Shown here piece after piece: positions 48,301-59,080 of a stretch of DNA of 64,000 bases. The notes beneath the pieces are model-generated. The model did not search any database. It was not told where the DNA came from and saw only the letters and a program-made list of their open reading frames with translations. Numbering within the stretch: position 1 is the first letter of the stretch; every line of letters begins with the position of its first letter. The DNA is from Pocillopora verrucosa. Lineage: Eukaryota; Cnidaria; Anthozoa; Scleractinia; Pocilloporidae. Position numbers and translations under genes: made by a program. The DNA lies in assembly GCF_036669915.1 (NCBI RefSeq), contig NC_089313.1, forward strand, positions 13,967,940 to 14,031,939, given 5' to 3'.

Positions 48301-51300
48301 AACCACGAACAAATTAAAGAGCAACCCAACCCTTAATAACGGTCTTGGCAAAGGTTCCTCTTCAATAACAGCAAAAATAAATCCGCTGGTCAGAGGGAAC
48401 ACCGTCACAGTAAATAAAAATCAATCTGGAAAGATTCAATCTTTCGCACAAACGAAAGCAAATCTGCAGCTGCAAGGGAGTGCTATCATACTAAACAAAG
48501 AGACCTCAGGGAAAAAGGTACCGTTTGCTCAACCAAAAATAAATCCGCTGATTAAAGGGAATGCACCCACACTTAACAAAAATCCAACGGGGCAACTGCA
48601 ATCGTTCGCGCCAAAGCAAGCTGCAAATCAACTTAACCCGTATGGAAAACAACAGTTTACCTTGAATTTCGAGTTTCCAAATGACGATAAAACAACCCCA
48701 AATACCCTGCCTGATCAGCTAGCAAAGATAACCGCGAAGGCATTAGGTTTCATCCATAGTGCATATAGGAACCAGCAATCACAAAAAATAAACAGCCGGG
48801 CTCAGCAGTTTACAAAATTAGGGCCTGTGTTTCGCCAACAACAACCACCCCAACAACAACAGCTAAAACAACAACAACAGAAACAGTTTCAGAGGCCTTT
48901 GAATTACTTCAATCAACAAGCACCCTCACAAGAAATTTTGCGCGCAACTCCTCATTTCATCGGTGCACCTCCGCTTGTTTCGCCAGTAAGGCCGCTGGGA
49001 AAGCCGTTGGTATTTAAGGCTCCGAATGTACAGTTTCCATATCAGCAGTTGAATCAACCAGGTCTACAACGAGTGCCTAACAGCTATCGTGTTCCGGGGA
49101 AAACTTGGGGAGGATTGATTTCGGTTGGAAAACAGAGTTTAATGGGAAACAGCGCCAATTTCCATAATTACATTCAAAACGGTGTCAGCCAGCAGGAGAA
49201 AAGCAGAGCCAAACTTGACGACGAGCCGAACAAAACCTCGGAAAATGGTGAGTTCGCTTTGTTTAAGATTGGTCAGATATTTGAACAGCGTGACATGCAC
49301 AAACTGCTGCGTGGACTCGGTAGCGGGTGGCGCGCACAATTATCGCGTGTAAGAGAACCAGCGTTTTTTTAAAGAGAGTTGTATTTTCAGCATTTTTGGG
49401 TGCAAGTTAATTTTACCTCGCTACCGTTCTGGTGGTTTGTTTTTTCCTGAATGCCTTTTTGTTTTCAACCACCTTTAACAACAATATTGGTAACATCAGA
49501 ATAGAAGAGTGATGTACGCGTCACGCCACGCCAGTTTTGACCAATAGAGGGGTTTATAATTCAGGAGTGCTCTAATTCCCTCGGCGTCTAGGCTAAATAG
49601 GAATATTGCGCATAAATACATACTGCTCTATTCATTAAAGTGATTTTCCTTCTCCCTCAGACAAGTGTATCAGTCTTAAGTTCATCAACAAAGTTCGCAG
49701 ACCAATCACATTGGTGTCCAGTATGAAATTAGAAGGTTACCTAATTACTGCCGAGACGTTTAAACTCAAGACTATCTTCAAACATCCACGAAAACATCAT
49801 CACGTGATTTTCTACGCGCGTGACTCAGACGACAGAGATAATGAGGTGTTACTTAACAATAATAACGCAATCGCCGTCACGCCAGGAGGATGCGATATGC
49901 CGTTCAGGAGTGTAGTGATGTCACACCATGGACAGATAGGAAATACAGGTAAACAAGAGAAGAATTTTCTCAACGAGGGAAGAGGTTCTGTTGGTGAAAA
50001 TAAATGATCTTGTGGCCTCAAGGAAAATTAAGTTATAATAATTAAGTTATTTTTAAGAGGGATAATTTAAACAAATTTTCCACGAGCGTGGGGTAAAGAA
50101 CAAAACTGAGTTACCCAGTGAATATTCGAGCCCCATATCTTCATATTTGGCAGTCGGAGGCATAAACATTACATTATAAAGCTTGAGAGAACGCGTTCTT
50201 ATGCTATGCCATACTACTATGATCTTTAGCCACAGGTAAAGTTATTTTATTTTGGCAAGTTTAACACTTCGTTTAGTTTAAAACAATGGTAAGGGTTGTG
50301 TCAGTGACATTTTGTTAGGACAAAAATATAGCAGTTGAAACGTTAGACTCGCTTATGGACCGCTGCTTTAGATATGGTCAACTCCTCGAGGAAACGACTG
50401 GCTGTTCTTTGTCCGAGAGAATAGAAGACAGGCAAGGAGAAAACGGTAGCAATCAAGCCTTTCAATGGCGAATTCACCTTTTTAACAGCTACGTGTAGAG
50501 GTGGAGTGATTTAGATCTCACGGTCACCGATATAACTTCAAAGAATTCAAACGTTTTTTAATTTTTTTTTCAGAAATTGAGCACCTCCGCGAAAACGACG
50601 AATACAAATCGTCCATGGAAGCAGCCAAAAAGGCTGTGCTTGGAAAAGGAGACGAAAACTTTACCCAGTGGACCCCATTTGGGCCCTGTGGAGCCACTTG
50701 CGGAAAGAGCTTACAGACGAGGACACGCACGTGTAAGCCAGGAAAGGTCTGCAAGGGACAAAGTCTCGAGAGTAGGACTTGTATACAGACACCTTGTCCA
50801 GGTATGTAAACGATGATACAGCAGAAGTACAGTCACGTGGGCATATACCATGAGTGATAAGTAAAGTAATTAGGAGGATTCACGTCCCCTTTTCCTACTC
50901 TGGTGGTGAGAGGCTTCCACACGAGAAGTTACGTGGGAGAATAGTTGCTCTATTTGATTTTTCTAAGAGAAAAATGTCGCCGATTTCGAAGGTAAAAATT
51001 CGATAAGACTTAGAAACCGATCTAAACCTATAGCAAGAGGCTTCGAAGCTGACATGGGAAATGAACGTTCTGCGGCCAGGATTTACAAAGCAGTTTATCT
51101 TTTGAACCCGGAGAAAACACACTGCTTGATGATCTGTAGGGTAACAGAAGGGTGGGAATAGGGATTCGAAACGCTAAATCTGCCCATCCCTTCTCCACAA
51201 CTCTGTATTTACCTCACCCATTGTCACATTTCAGTGTCTACATGTCTCAAAACGTACAGTGGCAAATGCTGTGCCCTTCCTTTCGTGTTCCGCGGCGCGG

Positions 51301-52197
51301 TAGTGAACCACTGTATAGCTGATCCGCAGACTCATCGTCCCTGGTGTGCCACCACGCCCAACTACGATAAAGAGAAACGGTGGGGCTACTGCCAACCATC
51401 AGGTAAGGTAATTGTGACGCGCGCGCACCATCCATGACGCTTAAGTGTGACACGTTGATACTCTTAAAGCACTGAAGAGTGACTTAAAACTCTTGAGCGC
51501 AATAAAAGAATGGATGTTAGTCATACGGCAGTTAATTCTCTAACTCTCAAGATCTGATTGTTAGTTCTCCGCTCTAGCTGCTAGTTATTTCTTTGTAAGT
51601 AAGTAATCTAAAATTTTGCAGTTTTCATGCAAAGAAACCGCTTGACTTAGCTCAAGGTATCGACGGTGATTGATTGTCTTTCAAAGACGCACACCGAGAA
51701 TCTTGGGATTTCTGGTAGTTTAATCATACAAATAACTACACAGTGATCCAAATATAACATTTGACAACTTCGCTGGTCTTTATCAGTGAAAGATTACTCG
51801 TTCAACCACAAATAGAACGACGATGCACAGCAAAACACTGGCAACACGGATTTTTTTTTAAGGCTATCTAATTAGCTAACTTAACTCTGAGAAGTTAAAC
51901 GTACACTACTACTGCAATACTTTTGAAGAAAAACCTAAATCTTATCTCAAGAAAATGGAAATAATGAACAAAATTATGAAAAGCGATTAGAAGGCTGAAT
52001 GACTGCTAGATAGAGAAAACTATTTAGCAAACACTAATTTATAAATCTAACCTGATTTAGGTCCACGCACCGAAAAAGTAGCACCGGTATTAAGAAGCTT
52101 TCTTCCAAATTCTCCTGGCCAGTCCAAATGCCCCGCTACCTGCACCAAAATCTGTATGGGTTGGTGTCCACAGAGATGCTGTAATGCCGTTGCTTAG
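45322..52197 (+). CDS. Secreted AbfB-linker-TSP1-FN2 protein with minicollagen-type C-terminal Cys motif (7 exons)
   Basis: Predicted exons: 45322-45394, 46831-47109, 47583-49247, 49661-49948, 50574-50801, 51235-51402, 52061-52197; all internal junctions phase 1, about 945 residues. Residues 1-24 are a signal peptide. An AbfB-like beta-trefoil spans exons 2-3 (about 70-185), with SLESAANPGHYLRYKNY and YELFNHPGWFMC. A 490-residue Lys/Asn/Gln-rich linker follows, with repeated LNKN...G...SFA units and a Q-run. Exon 4 is an unrecognised domain. Exon 5 is a thrombospondin type 1 repeat (WTPFGPCGATCG), exon 6 a fibronectin type II domain (WCATTPNYD...WGYC). Exon 7 ends with CX3CX3CX3CX3CC (about 924-941), the minicollagen cysteine-rich-domain spacing. 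Likely an extracellular matrix or nematocyst-associated protein. An alternative exon 2 start at 46849 is possible; the signal-peptide exon is linked by phase only. Confidence 0.8.
45551..45877 (+). pseudogene. C-terminal remnant of a non-LTR retrotransposon ORF
   Basis: In intron 1 of the AbfB-TSP1-FN2 gene. The frame contains NKFISSLGLRLWNSTVSAQ and a basic FKE-type tail. This resembles the 'F...G..LWN.L......S...FK..LK' block that ends many CR1/L2/jockey-type reverse transcriptase ORFs. Only this terminal part is seen, and it lacks the catalytic core. Similarity is from pattern memory only. Confidence 0.35.
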
Positions 52198-53125
52198 GGA
52201 TAGAGTAACGAGGAACTGCTGAAGTGAACGAACTCCACTGATATAGCTCAGATTCACACAAAGCTGCTTTATGCACAATCTCATTAAAACAAGAAATGGA
52301 AGCTACAGATATTTCGTCTTGCGTGCAAAGTATATGATATAACTGAGTCAAATGAATGGTATCTACAGGATAGCTTTTCTCTTCTTGATTCAAAAGGGGG
52401 TAGTTCAAATGCAGTTTATTAAGTTATCTGAACCAGTTAGAAGAAAGTTCCACTGCATTTTCTGACGCTGCGCACAAGTTGGATATTTTTGTCTTAACTT
52501 CCACTTTGTTCGTTATATTATAAGCATATTGTGCATGGTGATGCCGTAGCCGGATGCTATCAATAGGGGTTCAAATATTTTCGGGAGTATACTTAAAATT
52601 TATCAGACAATTGGTTATAGATTTAAAAAGTTCGGTATTTTGTTATAATACTTAGACGGGTAAATAAAACCACGCATTCTTTGCGGATGGAGTGTCTGTG
52701 CTCAAAGCACTTATCTGGGAGGATATATTTTGTACACCGTATAAATAAAAGTGGATTTTTATGAAAGTCTCCGCTGCTTCTACATTGCGTACATTGCGTA
52801 AGAACAACTGCCAAAAACTTTTGAATCGAAACTCTCTGTTTTCTAATTCTCTTTGCCTTTGTTTGGAATTATGACGAAACTAAAAGCAGAGCTTGATAGC
52901 GAGCTATGCCGGGTCGGGGAGGGGAGGGCAGGGCAGGGGGGGTTAATATTCCATACGAGTGAATCTCTCTCCTACATGAACCAGGTCGTACCCTAGCATG
53001 GAAGGAAATGCTCGTCAAGTCCACTCCACAAGAGGCCTTGGCTGTTCTTTAGCTCCTGATTCATTAATCAACTTTGTTGCCTTCATGCTCATTTGACGTG
53101 GAGGTGGTGCTCTGAGAGTATTTGG

Positions 53126-53128
<3 letters not shown>
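52198..53128. other. 3' flank of the AbfB-TSP1-FN2 gene
   Basis: AATAAA at 52663-52668 and again near 52743 could be poly(A) signals. A G-rich run (GGGGAGGGGAGGGCAGGGCAG) lies near 52917. No gene recognised. Confidence 0.4.

Positions 53129-53161
<33 letters not shown>
53129..53161. repeat. (TA)16 microsatellite
   Basis: Uninterrupted TA dinucleotide run. Confidence 0.95.
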
Positions 53162-53165
<4 letters not shown>

Positions 53166-55047
53166 TCTCCGCTGCTGCAACAACTTTACACTTATATGCT
53201 CCAAGCATAACATCTTCAACAGTGCGCTGTTCCCTTTCCTTTCAAATCTTCATTGACGACATTGGTTGCTACTTTTCAGCCTTACAAGAGTTAATATTAC
53301 GCACGCAAGCTTAACCCCTGCTAATGAAGTGTATGGTTTGCAGTGTTGATAATGGAAACATCGATCTTGCGACAATGAGCGCACAGAGTTTGAAAAATAT
53401 ACCTATGTTCCTGAATGTAGGACAAATTGCTCCTCTCGCTATAGATTTCGCTGATGCCCCACACTCAAAGCGGGAAAGGTCGTGTGTTTTATCGCTAAAA
53501 CTTGTTGTACACGACGTTGAAAAGGGAAACGGACGGGGCAGTATAAGGAGAGCGTGCCCTAAAAAAAAATTATAATCAACAGTATCTCACCTATTTTTTT
53601 CGCTCATTATGGCTTACTGTTCTGTCACCTTCCTTCTGTAATTTCTAGTACTTCGTCCCACGACTTGAGCTCTTAATTTCTGCGCGATTGAGTAATGAAC
53701 TCAAAGCGATTGCCATATATGACCTAAGTTGAGTGAAACGGGTTCACTTTTCTTGCACATACCGAGCAAGCTAAAGATGCAAATAATTGGAGTTGTTTCC
53801 ACATAAAAACCAAAACTGCCGACAGTTCTTTGAGAGAGGCACTGAAGCAATAGAGCATGCGTAGTGGACGAAATCTTCAGATTGTGTAACATTCACGAGA
53901 GAATTTAATGAGGTAATAACGATATCTACACTTGGTGTGGAGAGAAACATGTAGGGAAGGATGCGAATGGATTAAAATATTGACTGCATATACCATACAA
54001 TATTTATTAAGTGCCTTGATCATTGGCTGATCAGCTATGTCACGGCGATAAGGCCTGCTTAGGCCGAAACTGCTGACCACCTGACTGGATGGATTAAATC
54101 TGCATCTTTTTCGAAGAACACAAAAGACCAAACGTCACCACGACACCCGCTTTGGCGTGCATTCTGTTTCTGTCTTAAACATATAATTTTGCTTATTTTA
54201 AGTCTCTGTCTCTCTAACTACAGTAAACACTTCAGAAAATCGTGTTTTCTTAGCAATTAGTGAGTGAAATTCCCTGACAAGCAGCTGAGGCCTATTTCAA
54301 GCCTGTTGCTGTGTAAGGCTTTGCAAACGACCGTCAAGTATCATGTTCTTGTGAAATCTGAATGTCCCTTCATAACTAGCGCCAGGTCACAGGCGGAGCT
54401 TTTCGCGTCGTATGCGTTGTGTCTGAGTTGAGTGAGAACTGGGGTCAAGTCTTGCTGACACCACCTAAAAAATTGCACGTGCCTTTAGTACGTGTGTTTT
54501 GTGCGTTTCTACTCTTGCTAGGCTTGGTTCAAATGGGACTCGAAAGCAGTGAATTTCAAAAATTAGATACCACTTTTAAAGTCACTTTGGAAGCGTCTAT
54601 TCCAGTTTCGAGAAAGTTTCTTTCGAGATCGGCTTCCATACAAAACAATGGCTGTTTTATGTTCATTTACTAGCGCAAATGGATAGACCTTGCACTTGAA
54701 AAAAAAATTCTTCGTTTTTGTCTATCATTGTAGATATCTCATTTTCTACAAAAAGCTGTAGGTCAAAGTGTTGGTGAGCAGTTATTTGAAGTCACAAGAG
54801 CAAGTTTTCTCTGCCCACTCGGCCCTTTCTTATATCGTTCTGGGGTTTTCAAAGCACGCTCGCTTTCAAATGAATGATGACCACTCATTCTACCCGATGA
54901 CATATCGGATGAGCGCATGGTCGTGCTAATTAGGAGTGCAACACCTGACATATAAAATGTCTTCAAGAAAGAACTTGAGTTGCAAACGACAGGAACATTA
55001 GCTCACGCAGATCGTTCGTGTATCCTCGCTTCTTCTTCTTAACTTAC
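53162..55047. other. No firm gene; possible 3' end of the acyl-CoA dehydrogenase-like gene on the minus strand
   Basis: A minus-strand AG acceptor after a long T-run near 53567, phase-compatible with the exon ending at 55048, would give a short tail and stop, but it shows no family resemblance. Other short frames (for example plus 53324-53575) are unrecognised. Confidence 0.3.
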
Positions 55048-56194
55048 CTTTTGGCAGCTTCCACATCCTGTTCTTCAGCCTCTTCCCAGGAAGCGTGCTC
55101 TATAAATAGGGACGCTGATAAAAGAAAAAAGAATGGTTTAAGGCGAGATATTAAAAACGATCTAGAAAGTGACCGAATATGCGCACCGGTCGGGGGGGGG
55201 GGGGGGGAAGAAAGAAAGGGGCGCTTTTAATTCTCCCTCCCTTTTCCCACATCCTCAGGCGCCGACCACACAGTTTTTGCGACCGTACTGAACAACAATT
55301 CATTCAAAAATTTCTAAACAAAACAGTATCATCAGCGTCATACCCATGTATATTCTTGCCAGGCTGAAGGCGACATCCCGTGCAGGTAATGAATCAGAGA
55401 GAAGCTCGTAGTTTTTTGGAGACAGCAAGGTATTCATGGAGGATTGTACTTTTTCCTCTATAACCTTCAGGGCTGGACGAAACGCACACGCCCTAGATAA
55501 CTTGTTGGAAACATCCGCGTGAAAAGCCTTCAGTACCTGCATTATGATAAGAAAAGAGAACATGTTTCCGAATGTTTAAGTGCATAAAATCTGAGTTTAA
55601 CAAAGACTTGAAATCATGAATTACACAGTAGGACATTTGTTGACTTGGTGACGGTTACCGCCTAGATAACTTTTTGAGAAGTAAGGATTCGAGCCTTCGT
55701 AGAGTGAATGCCTTTTAGTTTAGGCAACTCATCGTATCTAATAAGTCTCTTTCTGACCACGGTAATAAATGGTTGTAGCAAGGATTTTTCCAGTTAAACA
55801 GTGAAAATATAAAGAGGGGTGTACAATACGTGAACAGGTACAAAACCAGAGAAAAATTTCAAAACTTTTTGTCAACTCATGCTAAACCCCAAAGTAAGGC
55901 TGCAAAATGCTTTAAGGCACAGAAGATTTCACGAATCATTGCACGAAGGCATAATTTCCTTACAAACGCTTTTCCTTCTTGGAGGGTTTAGCACAATGCC
56001 TGAGGTTTATGGCACAATTACCAGGCTCAAGAATCGTAAAAACAAAATTGGTATAAAAGGTAACATTTACTACTGATATTAACTATGCCACATTTTAGGT
56101 AAACAATTAAAATTACCTGCCCTTGACTTTTAGAAATTGATCGAAGTACATCTAATGACAATACATTCGTCGTTCCTTCCCAGATGGGCAAAAC
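55048..56194 (-). CDS. AidB-like acyl-CoA dehydrogenase, C-terminal exons only (partial)
   Basis: Three phase-consistent minus-strand exons: 56194-56117 (phase 0), 55536-55344 (ending phase 1), 55114-55048 (ending phase 2). The first encodes [16 protein letters not shown], the C-terminal helical-domain signature of AidB-type acyl-CoA dehydrogenases (FAD-linked flavoproteins). The second and third continue the helical bundle (for example [20 protein letters not shown] and [14 protein letters not shown]). The FAD/substrate-binding upstream two thirds were not found above 56.2 kb in this window. That region instead holds a foldback element and BTB copies, so the remaining exons lie farther off or the fragment is non-functional. 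The 3' terminal exon is also unresolved. No stop or frameshift is seen in the three exons. Confidence 0.6.
55188..55208. repeat. Poly(G) tract
   Basis: A run of about 17 G residues in an intron of the minus-strand acyl-CoA dehydrogenase-like fragment; a similar G-run occurs at about 57686-57698. Confidence 0.8.
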
Positions 56195-56594
56195 CTAAAT
56201 GAGAAAAATTCAAGGGATGTTAGGGATACACTTTCTTCTATGTCAGTTGATTGAGTAGCAGATTACCAGGTAACCAAGAAAACTCTTGAGGGTCCTTGAA
56301 ATAAAAAAATAAAAATATAAAACACCTTGGGTTATAGAACTAATAAGCGAAATCTCTTACTTGAATATGCAGGCTCTTAAAATTGTTTGCGCAAAACACA
56401 AAAAATCGCTGGTCAATACAACTTCGGAAAACTTTTCACGCAATATGATTATCTCGAGATTCTAGGATCACTTTTCTAGACATAACTTAATTCAGATTCT
56501 GTGAAATTTTGCAAAAATTAATCGGCAGACGAAAGGGCTCACTGCATGAAATTGATAAATGTCATCGAGAGGTCTCCTACGCAGCCGTTGTTTG

Positions 56595-56718
56595 GCCGGA
56601 AAACTATTCTAGTTTGCCCCCGTTGTTTGGTCTCGTCTCGCAACGCGCGCTCTCGTGGAGTAAAGAGCGTTGCGTGACGAGACCAAACAACGGGGGCAAA
56701 CGAGAATAGTTTTCCGGC
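56595..56718. mobile_element. Foldback (near-perfect inverted repeat) element
   Basis: Arms of about 50 bp (56595 onward, and ending at 56718) are reverse complements with about two mismatches. Both contain GCCGGAAAACTATTCT and TTTGCCCCCGTTGTTTGGTC. The loop is about 20 bases. Non-coding; open frames over it are mirror images of each other. Typical of a foldback MITE. Confidence 0.75.
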
Positions 56719-57050
56719 GGCAGTCCGGTGAAGAGAATCACTAACCAACGTTCAAATTTTCTTCGCGAGGACATGAAATTCACGTGACATAGCGCAATGT
56801 ATGAGAACCGCCACGGTATTTTAGCAACGCTAAAATAATAAAATAATAAAATACTAATAAAATATAATAGGTAATACGCTAATATAGAAAGGCTCTTTGT
56901 TTATAATAATAACTTCAAGGTCAGTTAATAGGTGTTCATTTCATGTAAGCTGCCGCTGTCTCGAGTTGCCACCCATTCATACTGAAATCTGCAACGCCTT
57001 GCAAAGTTGCGGGAAAAAGAAGCTCCGCTTTAAAGCCACGATCAGGAATC

Positions 57051-57573
57051 ATGTCTTTCGTCGAGGACAACTGGCAAACAAAGAGACCAACCATCATACA
57101 GAGAACCAAGTTTGTTTTCAACAACAATTGCTGCAGCGATATCAATTCGTTGTTCGCAAGATGGATGGTGAGAGCGAAAGTAAACGAGTAATTCCTGCTC
57201 ACAAGTTCGTGCTGTCTATCAGCAGTCCTGTGTTTGAGGCCATGTTTTACGGTGAGTTGGCGAAGACTAAAGACTCTATTGAACTGCCTGACTGTGCGTA
57301 CGAGAGTCTCTTGGAATTGCCTCGTTACATGTACAGAAATGCAGCTACCAAGGTTTTGAGATTTATTTCGACCAGCAAATTAACATAAAGAGAAACACCT
57401 CCTATGCTATAAGTGCTCTGATATCAGGTCCTCCTACGTGCCAAGGAATTGGTTGTGTTGGCTCAATTCAATGTGCAGGTGTAACATTCACTTTCACCAA
57501 AAATGAATCCTCAACAAATGGAACAAGCACTACGTGCGGTCAATCACCAGAATTGTTGTTTTCTCTACAATAA
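57051..57573 (+). pseudogene. BTB-PHR pseudogene (frameshift plus large internal deletion)
   Basis: Aligns by eye with the intact gene at 59081-60403. It starts with an ATG and the N-terminal BTB region. One base is lost near 57149 relative to the intact copy, so the frame shifts before the KMDGESESK block. The BTB then continues in the new frame to about 57345. There it jumps directly to the last 70 or so codons of the PHR domain, ending QCAGVTFTF... and a TAA at 57571-57573. About 280 codons including BACK are missing. Its PHR end differs enough from the intact copy to suggest descent from another paralog. Confidence 0.8.
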
Positions 57574-58970
57574 TCACTATTAAGTCGTAACAGAAATGAC
57601 TACACGGCTAGTGTAGCACTGGATATGTCAGCGGATAAAATGGATTGCTTGTGGAGTACAGGTGCACAGGGCAGAGCGCAAAGGGGGGGGGGGGGTTGGG
57701 GGTGGAGGGAAGTTGATGAGGGCTGACGGTAAAGGTAAAAAGGGCCAAGAAAAACGTAAAGAAAGAGAGAACCGGGAAAAGTTTTTCTCGCACCTACCCT
57801 CCCCACCCTCGCATTTCGGCTATGAAAGATAAAAAATGGAGTGTCCAGGAAAATTAACGGCAACCATATACAGATAATCGTTGAAACTTGCACTTAGCCT
57901 GACGCCTCTCTTGGGATTTAAAAATGGAATGTTACATTATAATGGAAACAATGTTTTTAAACTATATATGCTGTTATGCTGTATCTAAATTTTTTAAGGA
58001 TTAACACTAAAAAGTGTTCCTCCTCTGTCAAACCCGTCCATGTCATTTTGAAACACCTTTCAAGAAGTTGGTTCCGAAATTATTTAACTTTGTGTGGAAA
58101 TGATCTGAAGAGAAGGCATCTCTATCTCAAATACCTAACACTCAGTAATTTTTCATGACTAGCCATGACCCACACTCGAATTCCACCACTTTCAAAGATT
58201 TGTTGTTCGAGGACTAAGTTTTAGACTAATGCGTGTCATTGAACTTTGAGGTAACGGCTAAAAATCTCTACATGCCAGAAAAGTGTTTAAAAGAAACTGC
58301 TAAGTGAATTGAGTCACCGTTACAGCGAGTCCAATCAATCTTTACTCTAGATTTCAGTGAAAAATATTTCCGGATTAAATTGTCCAATGATAAGATAATC
58401 AAGTCTGCGTCTTGTTTTACTGGTCTAGTTTCACTGTAAATAATGCCAAGTCGCATTTAATGAAACGCAAATCAAGTGTTCATTTTCCTTGTGAGTGGTC
58501 TCCAAATATGAGCAACAAATTTTTTTTCTGACAGGCTAGGTAGCAGACTGAACACGCGAGCCATTAAGTTAATTGATCACATGTATAAAGGGGGTGAATT
58601 TCTAAAGAAACTGTGGTGCTGCGTCAGTGGGAGAGTATAACAAGGTAAATTAGTGTTATCAAATTAAATAAATTAAAGACCGTAAAGAGTTCACGTTTCT
58701 GGCGTTAGCCCTTCGTCAGAGCGATTAATCAGACGTTGCTTGCTACAAAAGTGCAATTTCTCTTTCACTGAAAACGTATCCCCTAAATCTCCATAAAGAG
58801 TTCTCAGCTCCAGTTAAATGCAAAGAAGAAAGAAGTCTTGTGTAAGTTGTAAGACAAAGTTATTTTTCCGTCACGCTGACCCCGCACTGACATACGGAGG
58901 ACTGGGGGTGAAAATTCTATCAAGACTCAGTCACGCTTCAGCCGTGACAACTTCGCGTGTAACATTATTT
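57574..58970. other. Intergenic stretch
   Basis: Contains a poly(G)/GT-rich tract near 57685-57715. No exon recognised. Confidence 0.45.
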
Positions 58971-58983
58971 TATATTTAAATTT
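58971..58983 (+). promoter_or_regulatory. TATA-like promoter element shared by BTB copies
   Basis: TATATTTAAATTT lies 110 bases before the ATG at 59081. The same 13 bases occur at 63233-63245, about 120 bases before the ATG of the broken copy at 63356, so the upstream region was duplicated with the gene. Confidence 0.5.
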
Positions 58984-59080
58984 CGAAAACTACCGCTGTC
59001 TCGGTTTCCACCCGAATCGAATTGTTACAGCCGACAGATAAACTTCTCCTCGATTCACCGCAGATCTTAGAACAGAAGCC

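Noticed and set aside
47986..48408. 140-codon antisense open frame
   Set aside because: It is the shadow of the low-complexity linker exon of the matrix gene on the other strand.
53324..53575. 83-codon plus-strand frame
   Set aside because: No recognised family, no splice context and low-information composition.
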